DNA of 64,000 nt from Gigantopelta aegis. Taxonomy: Eukaryota > Mollusca > Gastropoda > Neomphalida > Peltospiridae. The stretch lies in NCBI RefSeq assembly GCF_016097555.1, contig NC_054702.1, positions 63,044,650-63,108,649 of the forward strand, in the 5' to 3' direction. The position numbers and the translations under genes were made by a program. Under the pieces are notes generated by a model, which worked only from the letters and a program-made list of their open reading frames with translations, did not search any database and was not told where the DNA came from. This document shows positions 23,743-35,339 of the stretch, in pieces; positions within the stretch are counted from its first letter, which is position 1, and each line of letters opens with the position of its first letter.

Positions 23743-26700
23743 TTAAGAAGCAGAAACTACTTCTTGGATCGCAGCAATGCAACAAGTGACGTGGGAACCA
23801 CGTGGGAAACTGCCATTGGCATTAGCTTTAGTTAGGCAGATGAAGCAGAATGTCTGCCCACACGGACAGATGATCTGTCTGCAGGCCTCCACGTGTTCTA
23901 TGAGCGTCCAGCAGGCGGGGCACGCACGGCGTGATGGACAGCTGGCAACACCGTCCACGGTTTTCTTCGGGGCGTCGCGCAGGATCCTTTGACGGGGATC
24001 TTCTCCGGGGCAGTCGCTGTTTCCGCAAGTCCCATTCCCCGTCCACGTATGCAGACACGACCAGCAGAATTCATACCGGCTTCCATCTCTGGAGCACCAC
24101 GGGCACAGCACACGGCGGTCGGTACTCTTCTTCCTTTCACAGACAGAGTGGCATCCAGGACATTCCTGAACACTGAAGGTTTTGCGCGTGTAGTTCTCAC
24201 AGAGTTTGGATTCAAACTCGGTGATTTCTTCTGCAGTCAAAGATACCAGGCGACGGACTAAGAAGAATGGCCACCTTTCACCGCACTTTCCATTACTGTC
24301 TATATACGGACAGACGAATTGGGACTGTCCACCATCAAGAAGACTTTGGCAATATGATTTTAAGGATTCAGGGCCTGTTAAAAAAAGGTAAAAGAAAATG
24401 TTTATAAAACAGGTACTGGTCCAGACTGTAAAAACACAAATACTAAAGTATATGTAATAACTTGTCCATAATGTCATTTAATCGTTTTTATATCATTAGT
24501 TAGTAAATACCAATACTGTTACAAGTATATAAATTGGCACTGGAAGAGTTAAAAGTTTCTTTTGTTTAACGACACCACTAGAGTACATTAATTAATCATC
24601 AGGCTATTGGATGTCAAACATTTGCTAGTTCTGACTCTGTCATCAGTCTGTGTGGTCCTTGACCATATGTCCGACGCCATATAACCGTAAATAAAATGTG
24701 TTGAGTACGTCGTTAAATAAACTATTTCCTTCTTTTTCTTCTTAGTCATCAGAGGAAACCTGCTACATTGGCACTGGATGAAGTCAGCCACTGGGCAAAT
24801 TAGGGAATACAGGATGAGAAATGTTTTATGGTAGACATTAAAATGTTCTTCTTAGTCATCAGAGGAAACCTGCTACATTGGCACTGGATGAAGTCAGCCA
24901 CTGGGCAAATTAGGGATTCCAGGAAGAGAAATGTTTTATGGTAGACATTAAAATGTTCTTCTTAGTCATCAGAGGAAACCTGCTACATTGGCACTGGATG
25001 AAGTCAGCCACTGGGCAAATTAGGGATTCCAGGAAGAGAAATGTTTTATGGTAGACGTTAAAATGTTCTTCTTAGTCATCAGAGGAAACCTGCTACATTG
25101 GCACTGGATGAAGTCAGCCACTGGGCAAATTAGGGATTCCAGAAAGAGAAATGTTTTATGGTAGACGTTAAAATGTTCTTCTTAGTCATCAGAGGAAACC
25201 TGCTACATTGGCACTGGATGAAGTCAGCCACTGGGCAAATTAGGGATTCCAGGAAGAGAAATGTTTTATGGTAGACGTTAAAATGTTCTTCTTAGTCATC
25301 AGAGGAAACCTGCTACATTGGCACTGGATGAAGTCAGCCACTGGGCAAATTAGGGAATACAGGATGAGAAATGTTTTATGGTAGACATTAAAATGTTCTT
25401 CTTAGTCATCAGAGGAAACCTGCTACATTGGCACTGGATGAAGTCAGCCACTGGGCAAATTAGGGATTCCAGGAAGAGAAATGTTTTATGGTAGACATTA
25501 AAATGTTCTTCTTAGTCATCAGAGGAAACCTGCTACATTGGCACTGGATGAAGTCAGCCACTGGGCAAATTAGGGATTCCAGGAAGAGAAATGTTTTATG
25601 GTAGACGTTAAAATGTTCTTCTTAGTCATCAGAGGAAACCTGCTACATTGGCACTGGATGAAGTCAGCCACTGGGCAAATTAGGGATTCCAGAAAGAGAA
25701 ATGTTTTATGGTAGACGTTAAAATGTTCTTCTTAGTCATCAGAGGAAACCTGCTACATTGGCACTGGATGAAGTCAGCCACTGGGCAAATTAGGGATTCC
25801 AGGAAGAGAAATGTTTTATGGTAGACGTTAAAATGTTCTTCTTAGTCATCAGAGGAAACCTGCTACATTGGCACTGGATGAAGTCAGCCACTGGGCAAAT
25901 TGGGGATTCCAGGATGAAAAATGTTTTATGGTAGACATTAAAATGTTCTTCTTAGTCATCAGAGGAAACCTGCTACATTGGCACTGGATGAAGTCAGCCA
26001 CTGGGCAAATTGGGGATTCCAGGATGAAAAATGTTTTATGGTAGACATTAAAATGTTCTAAATTGTCAAAGACTGTAATTAATCTCTTTTCACAAAAACA
26101 TATAATAATAATATACCTACCAATGCTATGTCCGCAAGACATCTTAATCCGTGGACTGTATGGGTCATCATCCAAAGTGATCATATCCGGGTCGTCTGTG
26201 AACGAAACGTCGCAACGTCCTCTCTTTCGTGTATATGTATCGTCTGCGATTTCTTTAATAGGTGGATGGTTTTCGGAGTTTTCTACGAATTCCTTTATAG
26301 ACCCTTCCAGAAGTAAAACTACATATACTGTGGAACCGTTTGTCATTTCATAATCTGACAAATACTTGCCGCATCCATATTCCAGTCGGCAACCTGAAAC
26401 ACAATCATTTTAGAATATGAATTTAATCATATATAGCCAGTTCCGTACGTATCCCAAATTAGTTGGGGAGGTGGAGAGGAAAATTATCAAGACACAGTAA
26501 TGTAATATCTTCTGAGGCGCGTGTGCGTGGTTTTTAGTAGGCGGGGGGTCTAGACTGAGACGAGCTACGTTTATAGGGAATGTCGAGTTATGATCCCCCG
26601 GAAAAAATATATTGAAAAAAAGAGAAGAAATTGTACTTTATCAGGGAGGGTTTCGACTCCCATAGACCTCCCCTTCACACGCGACTAATTCTCCAGTTGG

Positions 26701-29700
26701 ATAAAAAGGTAACCTCCAGATATACATGACTTCCGCCCCAGATCCAACGACGTCGAGCCCTGACGATGTCGGAAGTTAGACTCATGGTGGCCGTGCGTGA
26801 ACCTTAAAAAGCACTCTGGGCTCTATACGTGACTCGTTACAACCATTCAGTTAATGCTATCACCTTTACATGGTCAGTTATTCATAGAGGCAGTGTGGGA
26901 AATACGAGGATCATATGTACATAAATGCATAAGCGTACGAAACGGGGCGGGAGCAACTCCCCCCGCCCCCCCCTAGTTCTGGAGCAAAATCTAAAATTCA
27001 GGCACACATTATATAGATATAGGGGCAAAATGTGCTAACCTGAGACCTTTTTACCATGTATTTCCATCATTTTACCCTCAAAATTAGTTGTAATCCGTGT
27101 TAAAATGCGCAGTGATTCGTTTGCAACTCTATATAGATGTTTGGTGGTAATGCTAATATGAATAAATGTTATTATCCAGGTTCGGGCAATATCGTATAAT
27201 TCAGGCCAAAACCAGCCTGCCCCCCACCCCACCCCTTACAAAAATGGGAGCCCGTACACCTATGCATAAATGCTTATATGGTATTCTATTTTCTAAACCA
27301 TATCTTGTATGGGACGTAATAATATCTTCTCAGTTTTGTGCTTGGTGTAATGGAAATTTAGTTTAATAGAAAATAAGTAAGCGTAATATAAAATTTAGTT
27401 TTCTGAAATGTTTCTCAGCAGTATACCAGCAATAGAAGCTTATTATTTGAAGTGTGCAGCAAATACTTGGAAATATAAACGCCTCCACCACCCAAACAAC
27501 ATATAAACGCCTCCACCACCCCAAAAACAACAATAAACCGCCGTCCCCCCCCCCTACAAAAAAGAAAAAAAAAGAAAACAAGTAAACAACAACAAAACAA
27601 CAACAACAATAAACAAACCCCAAACAAACAACAACAACAACAACAAAAAACCCACATTCCTCTTTGGTCATTTACTTAATAGATATTGGTGTGTCTGTAT
27701 GTTGGAAACAGATGTAGGACGGACAACTTGTGTATAGGAGTCGGAGTGTCAACGATTACTACATTGCTTTATTTTAAATCCCAGATGACATCACATGGGT
27801 CTTTCTATTTTACATCATTTATTGATCATAACACTCCTTGGTTTTATATCGCTAGTTTTACTTTCGGTTGCGACTACGTGTTGTAATAAGATATTGGGAT
27901 GTTCCAGAAATAATGACACACGTGGTGTATCGAAAGTACACTTATTAATTTTGACTTGCATTGTTTCTGTATATATTTATTTTATTTAGGCGTAAAAAAA
28001 AATTTCATGGAACCTGTCGAAAACAATTCGATACGGTTACCGTACAATAGATTAGCTTTTTCATTTCATTACTTTCAAAAATTAATTCACCAATACGGGT
28101 TCAGATAAAATGTTATATACGTATGTAATCGTGTCACCTACATATTACTAAAAATTAAAATAAATCGAAAATAGATTTGTTTTTTTTAGGATCGGCAATT
28201 TTTTTTTACAGATAGGGTTTGGTAATAATTTTTGTTTTGCATCGAATTAAATATTTAAAATTTCTTACTGGTATATAAAATCTTCTGATCTTGAATAGGA
28301 ATTCCATTTATCTTCGATATCTTGTTCAGCAATTCGTCGACAGAGGCATCCTTAATAAGAAAAAAAAAGAAGTTAAAATAAAGTGAAGGAAGTATGTAAT
28401 ATTTTTTAGAGGCGGGATTTAGCCCAGTCGGTAGAACGCCCGCATGATGTAATCAGATCGTAAGATCGAACCCCACTCGATGGACCCACTGGGTTTTCCC
28501 CGTTCCAACTAGTGCTCCACGACTGGTGTATCAAAGGCCGTTGTATGTACTGTCATGTCTGTAAGAGAATGCATATAATATATCGCTTGATTCTAATAGG
28601 AAGAGTGTAGTGGGTTAATTCTTTTTCTCTTCTTTTTTGTTTTGTTTTGTTTTATTGTGTCTTGTTCACTTCTTTTCAACCCTTTCCCCTTCTTGCCCCC
28701 AGAAAAGTAATCCCTAACTACATACTTGATTAATATCTTTAAAATATATGCATTTACAGGCAGTCATAAACAAAACTAAAACAAAGTAGTTAAACAAAAC
28801 AAATGTTAATTTTATGTAATATTTTAAATTGATACAATTAACTGGAACATTGATTGATAGCTTACATTCCAGTGAATACTCCATTCGTGGTAATGATTTG
28901 TTTTACACTTTATTTGAACTAGTTTTAAAACAGGAATAAAATTCTGCAATATCGTATGCATAAGTTATATATTAAAACTTGCACATTTAAAACAATATAT
29001 CGATTAAAAAACTAATTTTAATTTTATGTAATATTTTAAATTAATACAATTAACTGGAACATTGATTGATAGCTTACACTCCAGTGAATACTCCATTCGT
29101 GGTAATCATTTGTTTTACACTTTATTTGAACTAGTTTTAAAACAGGAATAAAATTCTACAATATCGTATGCATAAGTTATATATTACAACATGCACATTA
29201 AAAAAAAAAATATCGATTAAAAAACAGTGAATCACACTAAATATGGTTTTTATGTTCTCATTTAATTAGAAGGTACCGTAACCGTTCATATCGATATCTC
29301 TAAACATATATATTTCCTCAATAAAGCAAAGTAAAGTTAGTTTTTATTTAACGACGCCACTAGAGCACGTTGATTTTTTATCTTATCATCGGCTATTGGA
29401 CGTCAAACATATGGTCATTCTGACACTGTTTTTTTTAGAGGAAACCCGCTGTCGCCACATATGCTACTCTTTTACGACAGGCAGCAAGGGATCTTTTATT
29501 TGCGCTTCCCACAGGCAGGATAGCACAAACCATGGCCTTTGTTGAACCAGTTATAGATCACTGGTCGGTGCAAGTGCTTTACACCTACCCACTGAGCCTT
29601 GCGGAGCACTCACTCAGGGTTTGGAGTCGGTATCTGGATTAAATATCCCATGCATCGACTGAGATCCGAACCCAGTACCTACCAGCCTGTACACCGATAG

Positions 29701-30202
29701 CCTAACCACACCGCTACCGAGGCCGGTCATTTCCTCAATAAAGTTTCCATCGTTATAATTCGAAATATATATTGGAATAAAACACACACCTGAAAATAAC
29801 AGTTGTAGATTTGATTTATGCTGAACTCAGAAGTACCCAGAAAAATCTATTTTTGGTCGACAGAACGTCGGGCAATTGTCATATATATAATGTATGTTAG
29901 TGAATACTTTGGAATAGGCCCTACTGTGGTTGCTATTTTATTCCAGCTGCATTTCCTCCTCAGTAAAATTCTGCATCCCCCTCTGGTCTAAGTACAAAAC
30001 AAAAACAACGCAACACTCCCCCCAAAAAACCCCACAACAACAACAAACAAACAGACAAAAAACACACAACAATAATAGGGTACTGAAATGTTTTGTGGAT
30101 ATATTAGTCTTCTGCCCCTGGTTTCATACTGACCTTTTGTATTTGAATTCGTTTTGTTTTCCTCTCTGGTCCTTTCACAAACATATTAAACATGTCGGCC
30201 AT
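23743..30202 (-). CDS. Gene B: UBL-RBR E3 ubiquitin ligase, complete
   Basis: Exons on the minus strand: 30,134-30,202, 28,269-28,350, 26,121-26,393 and 23,743-24,374. They sum to 1,056 bases, 351 residues plus TAA, with all phases consistent and GT-AG borders. Residues 1 to about 80 are a ubiquitin-like domain (MFNMFVKG, ISKINGIPIQDQKILYT, LEYGCGKYLSDY, TVYVVLLLEG). Next come a linker, a RING1-like region (KMSCGHSIGPESLKSYC) without the usual first Cys pair, an IBR/BRcat (CPGC, CPWC, YEFCWSCL) and an Rcat (CPAC, EACRQIICPCG, FCFICL). By family alignment Cys306 is the residue that would form the ubiquitin thioester. RBR ligases take ubiquitin from an E2 onto this cysteine and then onto the substrate. 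The exon 3 linker is longer than in C and D, and the UBL ends GS instead of GG. Substrates are unknown. Confidence 0.87.
24556..24741 (-). mobile_element. SINE family 1 tail broken by a family 2 tail piece
   Basis: A family 1 tail (24,556-24,645) is interrupted by about 95 bases of family 2 tail in plus orientation (GACGCCATATAACCGTAAAT, to CTTCTTAG), then the family 1 core resumes as TCATCAGAGGAAACC. The junction seeds the satellite that follows. Confidence 0.7.
24741..26062. repeat. 110-base satellite, 12 copies, in gene B intron 3
   Basis: Twelve head-to-tail units start every 110 bases exactly, from 24,741 to 25,951, with no length change. Variant bases (AATACAGGATGAG, AGAAAGAG, GACGTTA against GACATTA) show units 1-5 and 6-10 to be the same ordered set, a 550-base higher-order repeat. 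Units 11 and 12 share a third type. The unit begins in SINE family 1 core (TCATCAGAGGAAACCTGCTA). Confidence 0.95.
26400..27650. other. Gene B intron 2, no gene seen
   Basis: Nothing recognised apart from an A/C-rich stretch at 27,480-27,660 that gives false cysteine- and glycine-rich frames. Confidence 0.4.
27655..27985 (-). repeat. Degenerate copy of gene B exon 1 and promoter in intron 2
   Basis: 27,755-27,975 matches 30,240-30,465, the gene B upstream region (TGACATCACATGGGTCTTTC, TTTTACTTTCGGTTGCGACT, AATAATGACACACGTGGTGT). Next to it, 27,655-27,680 resembles exon 1 (GACCAAAGAGGAA against GACCAGAGAGGAA) but has no intact frame. Confidence 0.7.
28412..28620 (+). mobile_element. SINE, head type 3, truncated tail
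   Basis: GGGATTTAGCCCAGTCGGTAG and AGATCGAACC head boxes, then a decayed core. It lies in gene B intron 1. Confidence 0.65.
28804..29225. repeat. Tandem duplication, two copies of about 210 bases
   Basis: TTTTATGTAATATTTTAAAT through ATATCGATTAAAAAAC appears twice head to tail with only a handful of differences, in gene B intron 1. Confidence 0.9.
29332..29728 (-). mobile_element. Hybrid SINE: family 2 head, family 1 tail
   Basis: The tail side reads CGCCACTAGAGCACGTTGAT (family 1). The head reads GGATTAAATATCCCATGC, GAACCCAGTACCTACCAGC and ACCGAGGCCGGT (family 2). This is the reverse combination of the copy at 22,682. Confidence 0.8.
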
Positions 30203-30349
30203 GACTACGTCTGCACTGCACGTACACTGGAGTCTGATTGTCAACGATTACTGTCGCGTTGTGTTTTTTGTATCTCCACATGACATCACATGGGTCTTTC
30301 CATGATACATCATTTGTTGATCATAATACTCCTTGGTTTTATATCGCTA

Positions 30350-30360
30350 GTTTTACTTTC
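30350..30360 (-). promoter_or_regulatory. IRF-like motif upstream of gene B
   Basis: On the minus strand GAAAGTAAAAC, one change from GAAANNGAAAC, 148 bases upstream of the ATG. The duplicated promoter piece carries the same motif at 27,855-27,865. Confidence 0.3.
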
Positions 30361-30614
30361 GGTTGCGACTGCGTGTTGTAATACAGTATTGGGATGTTCT
30401 AGAAATAATGACACACGTGGTGTATCGAAAGTAGCCTACATATGATTTTTACGCCCGTTGTTTCTGTGTATCTGTTTTTTAGAAGAAAAAAAAAAGAAGT
30501 TTAATCTATCATAAACCTATTGCATGTCGCTGACAGTGGCATCCGTTCACGTCCATCACAGTGCATGTAAAAAAAAGAGAAAAAAAAGTGTTAATATATA
30601 TATATATATTTTTT

Positions 30615-30935
30615 AAAGGTTAAAGTTTGTTTTGTTTAATGACACCACTAGAGCACATTGATTTATTAATCATCGGCTATTAGATGTCAAACATTTAGTA
30701 ATTTTGACTTACAGTCTTAGAGAGGAAACCGACTACATTTTACCATTAGTAGCAAACGATCTTTTATATGCATCATCCCAAAGACAGGGTCAAAGCACAT
30801 ACCACAGCCTTTGATATACCAGTCGTGGTGCACAGATAAGAACGATAAATAGCCAAAGGCCCTACCGACGAAGATGATCCTACAAGAACCACGCATCAAG
30901 CGAGTAATGTTTTTCAAATGCATTGTGATAAACAT
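30615..30935 (-). mobile_element. SINE family 1
   Basis: Tail ACACCACTAGAGCACATTGA to head ACGCATCAAGCGAG. The head is decayed. Confidence 0.75.
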
Positions 30936-31097
30936 CCATAGGTGAAACTATACACCTAGTAGGAGCAATGTGTTGATTGGGGGCACGGTCTTTAGTGGGG
31001 GGGGGGGGGGGGGGGGGGACAAGTGATATCTTTACCTTTATTTAAATAGAGTAACACAAAACACGTCATTTCATCCTCGAGAATGGGGAGTAGAGAC

Positions 31098-31410
31098 CGG
31101 GATTTAGCTCAGTCGGTTGAGTGCCCGTCTGAGGTACTTGCGTAGCAGGATCGAACCACCTCGGTGGATCCATTCAACTGATTCGATTGTTTTCTCGTTC
31201 CAACCAGTGCACCACAACTGGTCAAAGACTGTGGTGTGTGCTTTCTTGTCTACGGGAAAATGCATATAAAAGATTCCATGCTGCTAATGGGAAAATGTAG
31301 CGGGTTTCCTCTGATGACTACATGTCAGAATTACCAAATGTTTGACATCCAATAGCTGATGATTAATTAATCAATGTGCTCTAGTGGTGTCGTTAAATAA
31401 AACAAACGTT
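31098..31410 (+). mobile_element. SINE, head type 3, in the B/C shared 5' flank
   Basis: GGGATTTAGCTCAGTCGGTT head, core AAAAGATTCCATGCTGCT, tail CTCTAGTGGTGTCGTTAAAT. The same insertion with the same flanks occurs at 53,745-54,045, so it predates the duplication of the flank. Confidence 0.85.
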
Positions 31411-31529
31411 TCCTCGAGAATGGGGGCGGGGGAAGGGGGAGGGGTAGCACAGACCTATTGTTATAGGACTTTAACGTGAAATGTTAACGCAAGAGTTGAA
31501 TCCGCCGGGGCCTAGCTTCCATATATGCA

Positions 31530-31896
31530 GGACCGGCCTCGGTAGCGTCGTGGTTAGGCCATCGGTCAACAGGCTGGTAGGTACTGGGTTCGGATCCCAG
31601 TCGAGGAGTGGGATTTTTAATCCAGATACCGACTCCAAACCCTGAGTGAGTGCTCCGCAAGGCTCAATGGGTAGATGTAAACCACTTGCACCGACCAGTG
31701 ATCCATAACTGGTTCAACAAAGGCCATGGTTTGTGCTATCCTGCCTGTGGGAAGCTCCTAATCGGAAAGAGTAGCCCATGAAGTGGCGACAGCGGGTTTC
31801 CACTCAAAATCTGTGTGATCCTAAACCATATGTCTGACGCCATATAACCGTAAATAAAATGTGTTGAGTGCGTCGTTAAATAAAACATTTCTTTTT
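31530..31896 (+). mobile_element. SINE family 2, nearly complete, with target duplication
   Basis: GGCCTCGGTAGCGTCGTGGT head, B box GGTTCGGATCCCAG, tail TGTTGAGTGCGTCGTTAAAT. It is flanked by CCATATATGCAGG and CCATATATACAGG. The matching flank near gene C (about 54,130) has no insertion. Confidence 0.85.
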
Positions 31897-31909
31897 TCCA
31901 TATATACAG

Positions 31910-32870
31910 GTACACAGCTGCGTACCACCTGAGATTACAAATATTTCTTTTTATATTAAAATATGTGATGTAAATGCGTGTATGCTCTATGTTTTATTCC
32001 ACGGACGAGTTCAATGGTCCTTTTACTTTTTGCAAATTTTGAATAATTTTATAAACCTTACTGGAAATAAAACAACATAGTTAATGCTATTTGAGTACAA
32101 CGTCCTGGGGCGTAGCCAGAGAGGAAAAAACGCCGAGGGAAACCCAGACCTGTAAAATAAATATCCGTGTCATGGGGAAAAAATAAAATAAATCTGGAGA
32201 AAATGTGCCCATGCTGGCTACACCATTGACATCGTATAAATATATGATCGTCGCGGACGTACACAATATTGTACGAAGTGCAGAATCGGGTAAGAACAAA
32301 GATGAATGTCGGCAATTCAAAGGAGAAGCAGTCACAACGATAGGAAATATTAAACGACCTTGCTTATTATATAGGGCAGAGACCCCAGTATTCGACCAGT
32401 ACCCAGTATTCGACCAGTGTATTTATTTAATTATCATAGTCGTTTAAACTGAATAATATATAGATTTTCGCAACATATTTTGAACATTCTTTCTTCCGGA
32501 AACGCAGTAGACGATAACCATGTGAATGAACGTAAGTATATATTCATCGACTATAGTGATAATATGAACGTCGGCCATTTTTATAGCATACTATTACACC
32601 ATCCAACATCCCGTGAACATTTGCAGTACTTTTAATCCATTTGAAATCTTTGAAAATGTGTTTATTGTTTTTATTTATAATCAAATGGCAATGCAATGTG
32701 ACCTCAGTCATTATAATTCCAATCACGTGACCACGTGAACAAATAATGGCATATGATAGAGAGGGTTGCCCCAGTATTCGACCAATAGAAAAGCTAATTT
32801 ACTATATTTATGTATTTTGGTGCTGTTTGTCAGGACTTACTCAATCAATTACTTTTTCTTTTATTTTCAG
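31910..32870. other. Upstream flank of gene B, no clear gene
   Basis: 31,910-31,995 is shared with the gene C flank (54,146-54,235). After that the sequence is unique. CCCCAGTATTCGACCA occurs at about 32,380 and again at 32,770. Confidence 0.4.
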
Positions 32871-33044
32871 TCTAATTAAGATAGGACCAAAGAGACGTAT
32901 ACCTGTAGCAGGAGATAGACTCAGTGATAAGGATTCCACACTTGACATTAAACGCGTCACAAACTTTGCAGCTACTCCTATGTCAGGTCCGGGGAGGCTG
33001 TCCAGATTTCAATGGCTCTATGGTGAAGGTCCTCCCAACTTTTG
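32871..33044 (+). CDS. Possible terminal exon of an unknown gene
   Basis: A strong polypyrimidine tract and TTTCAG acceptor precede an open frame of 57 residues (KIGPKRRIPVAGDRLSDKDS, then RVTNFAATPMSGPGRLSRFQ) ending in TGA at 33,044. The composition looks like real protein, but I do not recognise it and no upstream exon was found. Confidence 0.3.
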
Positions 33045-33202
33045 ACTTTTGAATGCCAGTTGTATTGATAGTGTGTTTTTTTCAGAATAATCCTGCGAAG
33101 GCTGCCGGCTTGGAATTAGTCTGGATGATCTAAAGATATTTCGTACAAATCGTCTTATCTGCTCCATTTTTTCGAATTAAATCAATTTCATTTGTTTGTA
33201 AA

Positions 33203-33281
33203 TACTCGGCCAACACTTGAAATGTTTTACGTTTAAAACTTTAAACAACTTACGTAAAACATTTCAAGTGTTGGCCGAGTT
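33203..33281. repeat. Perfect palindrome, arms about 34 bases
   Basis: ACTCGGCCAACACTTGAAAT and its complement, short centre. It is close to the Tc1 element but outside it. Confidence 0.85.
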
Positions 33282-33393
33282 TCCGAGTTTATTGGTGATT
33301 TGAAACAAAATATAGTTAAATAAGTGTGTGAAATATGGAAGTGATTCCAGTGATATTAAGTCCGCAAACAAATAATATGTTTGCACAATGATA

Positions 33394-34895
33394 TATACTC
33401 TTCAAAAGAAGAAACGCAAAACCACATTGTCGTAACATTTTGAGAATTGATTTAATTATTGAATGGTGAGTCCGATAATTACCAAATGTTGCAGGATTGT
33501 TCACAATTCACTCTAGTCCATTGTGAGTAAGTGATAGGACACACCACCAAGGTCAAGGTCATCTGGAGTCAATACCGGGTGTGGCCTCCGCGTGTGTTGA
33601 CAACTGCCTGGCACCGCCTGCCCATTGAAGCAACCAGAGTACGGATGACGTCCCGGGGGATGGTGGCCCACTCGGCCTGCAAGGCTGCTGCCAGCTCGGG
33701 CAGGGTCTGGGGCTGTGGTTGTCGCTGTCGGAGGCGTCGGTCCAACTCGTCCCATAGATGCTCAATTGGGTTCAAATCCGGTGATATCGATGGCCAAGGA
33801 AGGACATTAATGTTGTTGCTCTGTAGGAAAGCCGTTGTGAGACGTGCTGTGTGAGGCCTGGCGTTGTCATGTTGGAACACTGCGTTGGCGTTGGCCATAA
33901 CTGGAACGATGTGTGGCCGGAGGATCTGGTCAATGTAGCCCTGTGCATTCAGGTTGCCCTGCACGTGGACCAGGTCAGTTCTGCCAGTGTGTGAGATGGC
34001 TGCCCACACCATGACACTACCCCCGCCGAATCTGTCCACTTCCTGCACGCAGTATGCCGCATAACGTTCACCACGACGCCTATACACGCGACATCTTCCA
34101 TCATGACGTCGGAGCAGAAATCGGGACTCGTCACTGAACCACACCTGTCTCCATCGCAGTTGAGGCCATTGTCGATGAATCTGGCACCACTGCAGTCGGA
34201 GTCGACGGTGTTGTGGTGTTAAGATGACACCTCGAACTGGACGTCTGGCACGAATTCCTACCTCACGTAGGCGGTTCCGTACGGTCTGGTCGGATATCCT
34301 GCGCAAACCTGGTATTGCTGCGGCTGTGGAGATGGCAGTAGTCAATCGTTCCCGAAGGTGGCGTACCCGGATGTAGCGGTCCTGCCCGGGGGTAGTGACC
34401 CGTGGTCGACCGGATCTAGGGAGGTCACGTGTTGATCCATGTTGCTGGTAACGGTCCCACAGTCTGGAGATGGTGCTTGGGGACACATGGAATGCCCTGG
34501 CAACGGCCGTTCTGGATTCGCCTGCGTCTAGTCGGCCGATGGCATTGTTTCTCTGCGGTTCACTGAGACGTGGCATGTCCTGGATTGTCAACTGTCGGCC
34601 AGATACAGAGGCCAGGCAAGCGAACACCCTGCACTTTTATACTGTCGGTGTTCATGTTGCACGTGCAGACAACGCACGTGCAGTGGTGACATGGTTTGCA
34701 CGTGGCTGCGTTTTTACGAATATTAACATTTTGGAACTTTATTGTACAGTAGCTGCGTTTTATCGAATGTAACCGTGGGAATGTGTTTGGGACATGCAAT
34801 GACCTTATATTCACAAAGCATGAACCGGTAGGAAACATAAAATCGGAGTTATAACCCATTTGTACCCTTTTGCGTTTCTTTTTTTGAAGAGTATA
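33394..34895 (-). mobile_element. Tc1/mariner transposon, apparently intact
   Basis: About 1.5 kb bounded by TATACTCTTC and GAAGAGTATA, including TA target duplications. The terminal inverted repeats extend to GAAACGCAAAA / TTTTGCGTTTC. It carries one full-length transposase gene. A non-autonomous relative with the same outer ends lies at 55,084-56,014. Confidence 0.9.
33569..34576 (-). CDS. Tc1-family DD34E transposase
   Basis: Start chosen at MPRLSEPQRNNAIGRL, the usual Tc1 beginning, although the frame is open 17 codons further to 34,627. It is 335 residues long, which is normal for the family. The N-terminal paired-like DNA-binding region has a helix-turn-helix (AVARAFHVSPSTISRLWDRY) and GRPRVTT linker. 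The catalytic triad is present: Asp in VWFSDESRF, Asp in FQHDNARPH, and Glu in DLNPIEHLWDEL. The last two are separated by 34 residues, the Tc1 signature. It cuts and pastes the element at TA sites. The frame has no interruption, so the copy is young or still active. Confidence 0.95.
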   Translation of the reverse strand: MPRLSEPQRNNAIGRLDAGESRTAVARAFHVSPSTISRLWDRYQQHGSTRDLPRSGRPRVTTPGQDRYIRVRHLRERLTTAISTAAAIPGLRRISDQTVRNRLREVGIRARRPVRGVILTPQHRRLRLQWCQIHRQWPQLRWRQVWFSDESRFLLRRHDGRCRVYRRRGERYAAYCVQEVDRFGGGSVMVWAAISHTGRTDLVHVQGNLNAQGYIDQILRPHIVPVMANANAVFQHDNARPHTARLTTAFLQSNNINVLPWPSISPDLNPIEHLWDELDRRLRQRQPQPQTLPELAAALQAEWATIPRDVIRTLVASMGRRCQAVVNTRGGHTRY

Positions 34896-35339
34896 TTTTC
34901 AATAAAATTGAAGTAGGTTTTTCTGTTTTCGTACATTTGAAGCTACACGAAGTAATACCTGCTATACAACTAACATTATGAATTATTTAAGAATACATAC
35001 TGAACATTACAAGCTCTTGTCTGATCTGGAAATAGACACAATATTAATTGTAACCAAATCATTTGGGCTCATTTTGGATAAAACCCTTTGCGGGTAGGAG
35101 TAAAATATAGTGCGGTTGTGTATTTTCATCGAATAAAATAATTTTACTAATTTGTTTTTTTACTTATTTTAAAGACGACTAAACAATATTAGCCTTTAAG
35201 CGAAAAGGGGTGTGTGATATTCCAGAGTAAATTGTGATCATACCATAGGGCAATATTTCTTTTGAAGGGCAATGATCAACTAAAGTCTTTTTTGTTTATT
35301 TGTGTCCTTTTTTTCGCCTGATGTTTCAACAGTCCTGTA

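Noticed and set aside
24741-26062. CRISPR-like regular array
   Set aside because: The 110-base units are contiguous with no unique spacers; it is a satellite in a eukaryotic intron.
27363-27671. Cysteine-rich minus-strand frames
   Set aside because: Arise from an AAC/CAA-rich low-complexity stretch.
33531-34772. Plus-strand frames of 100 or more codons
   Set aside because: Antisense shadows of the Tc1 transposase.
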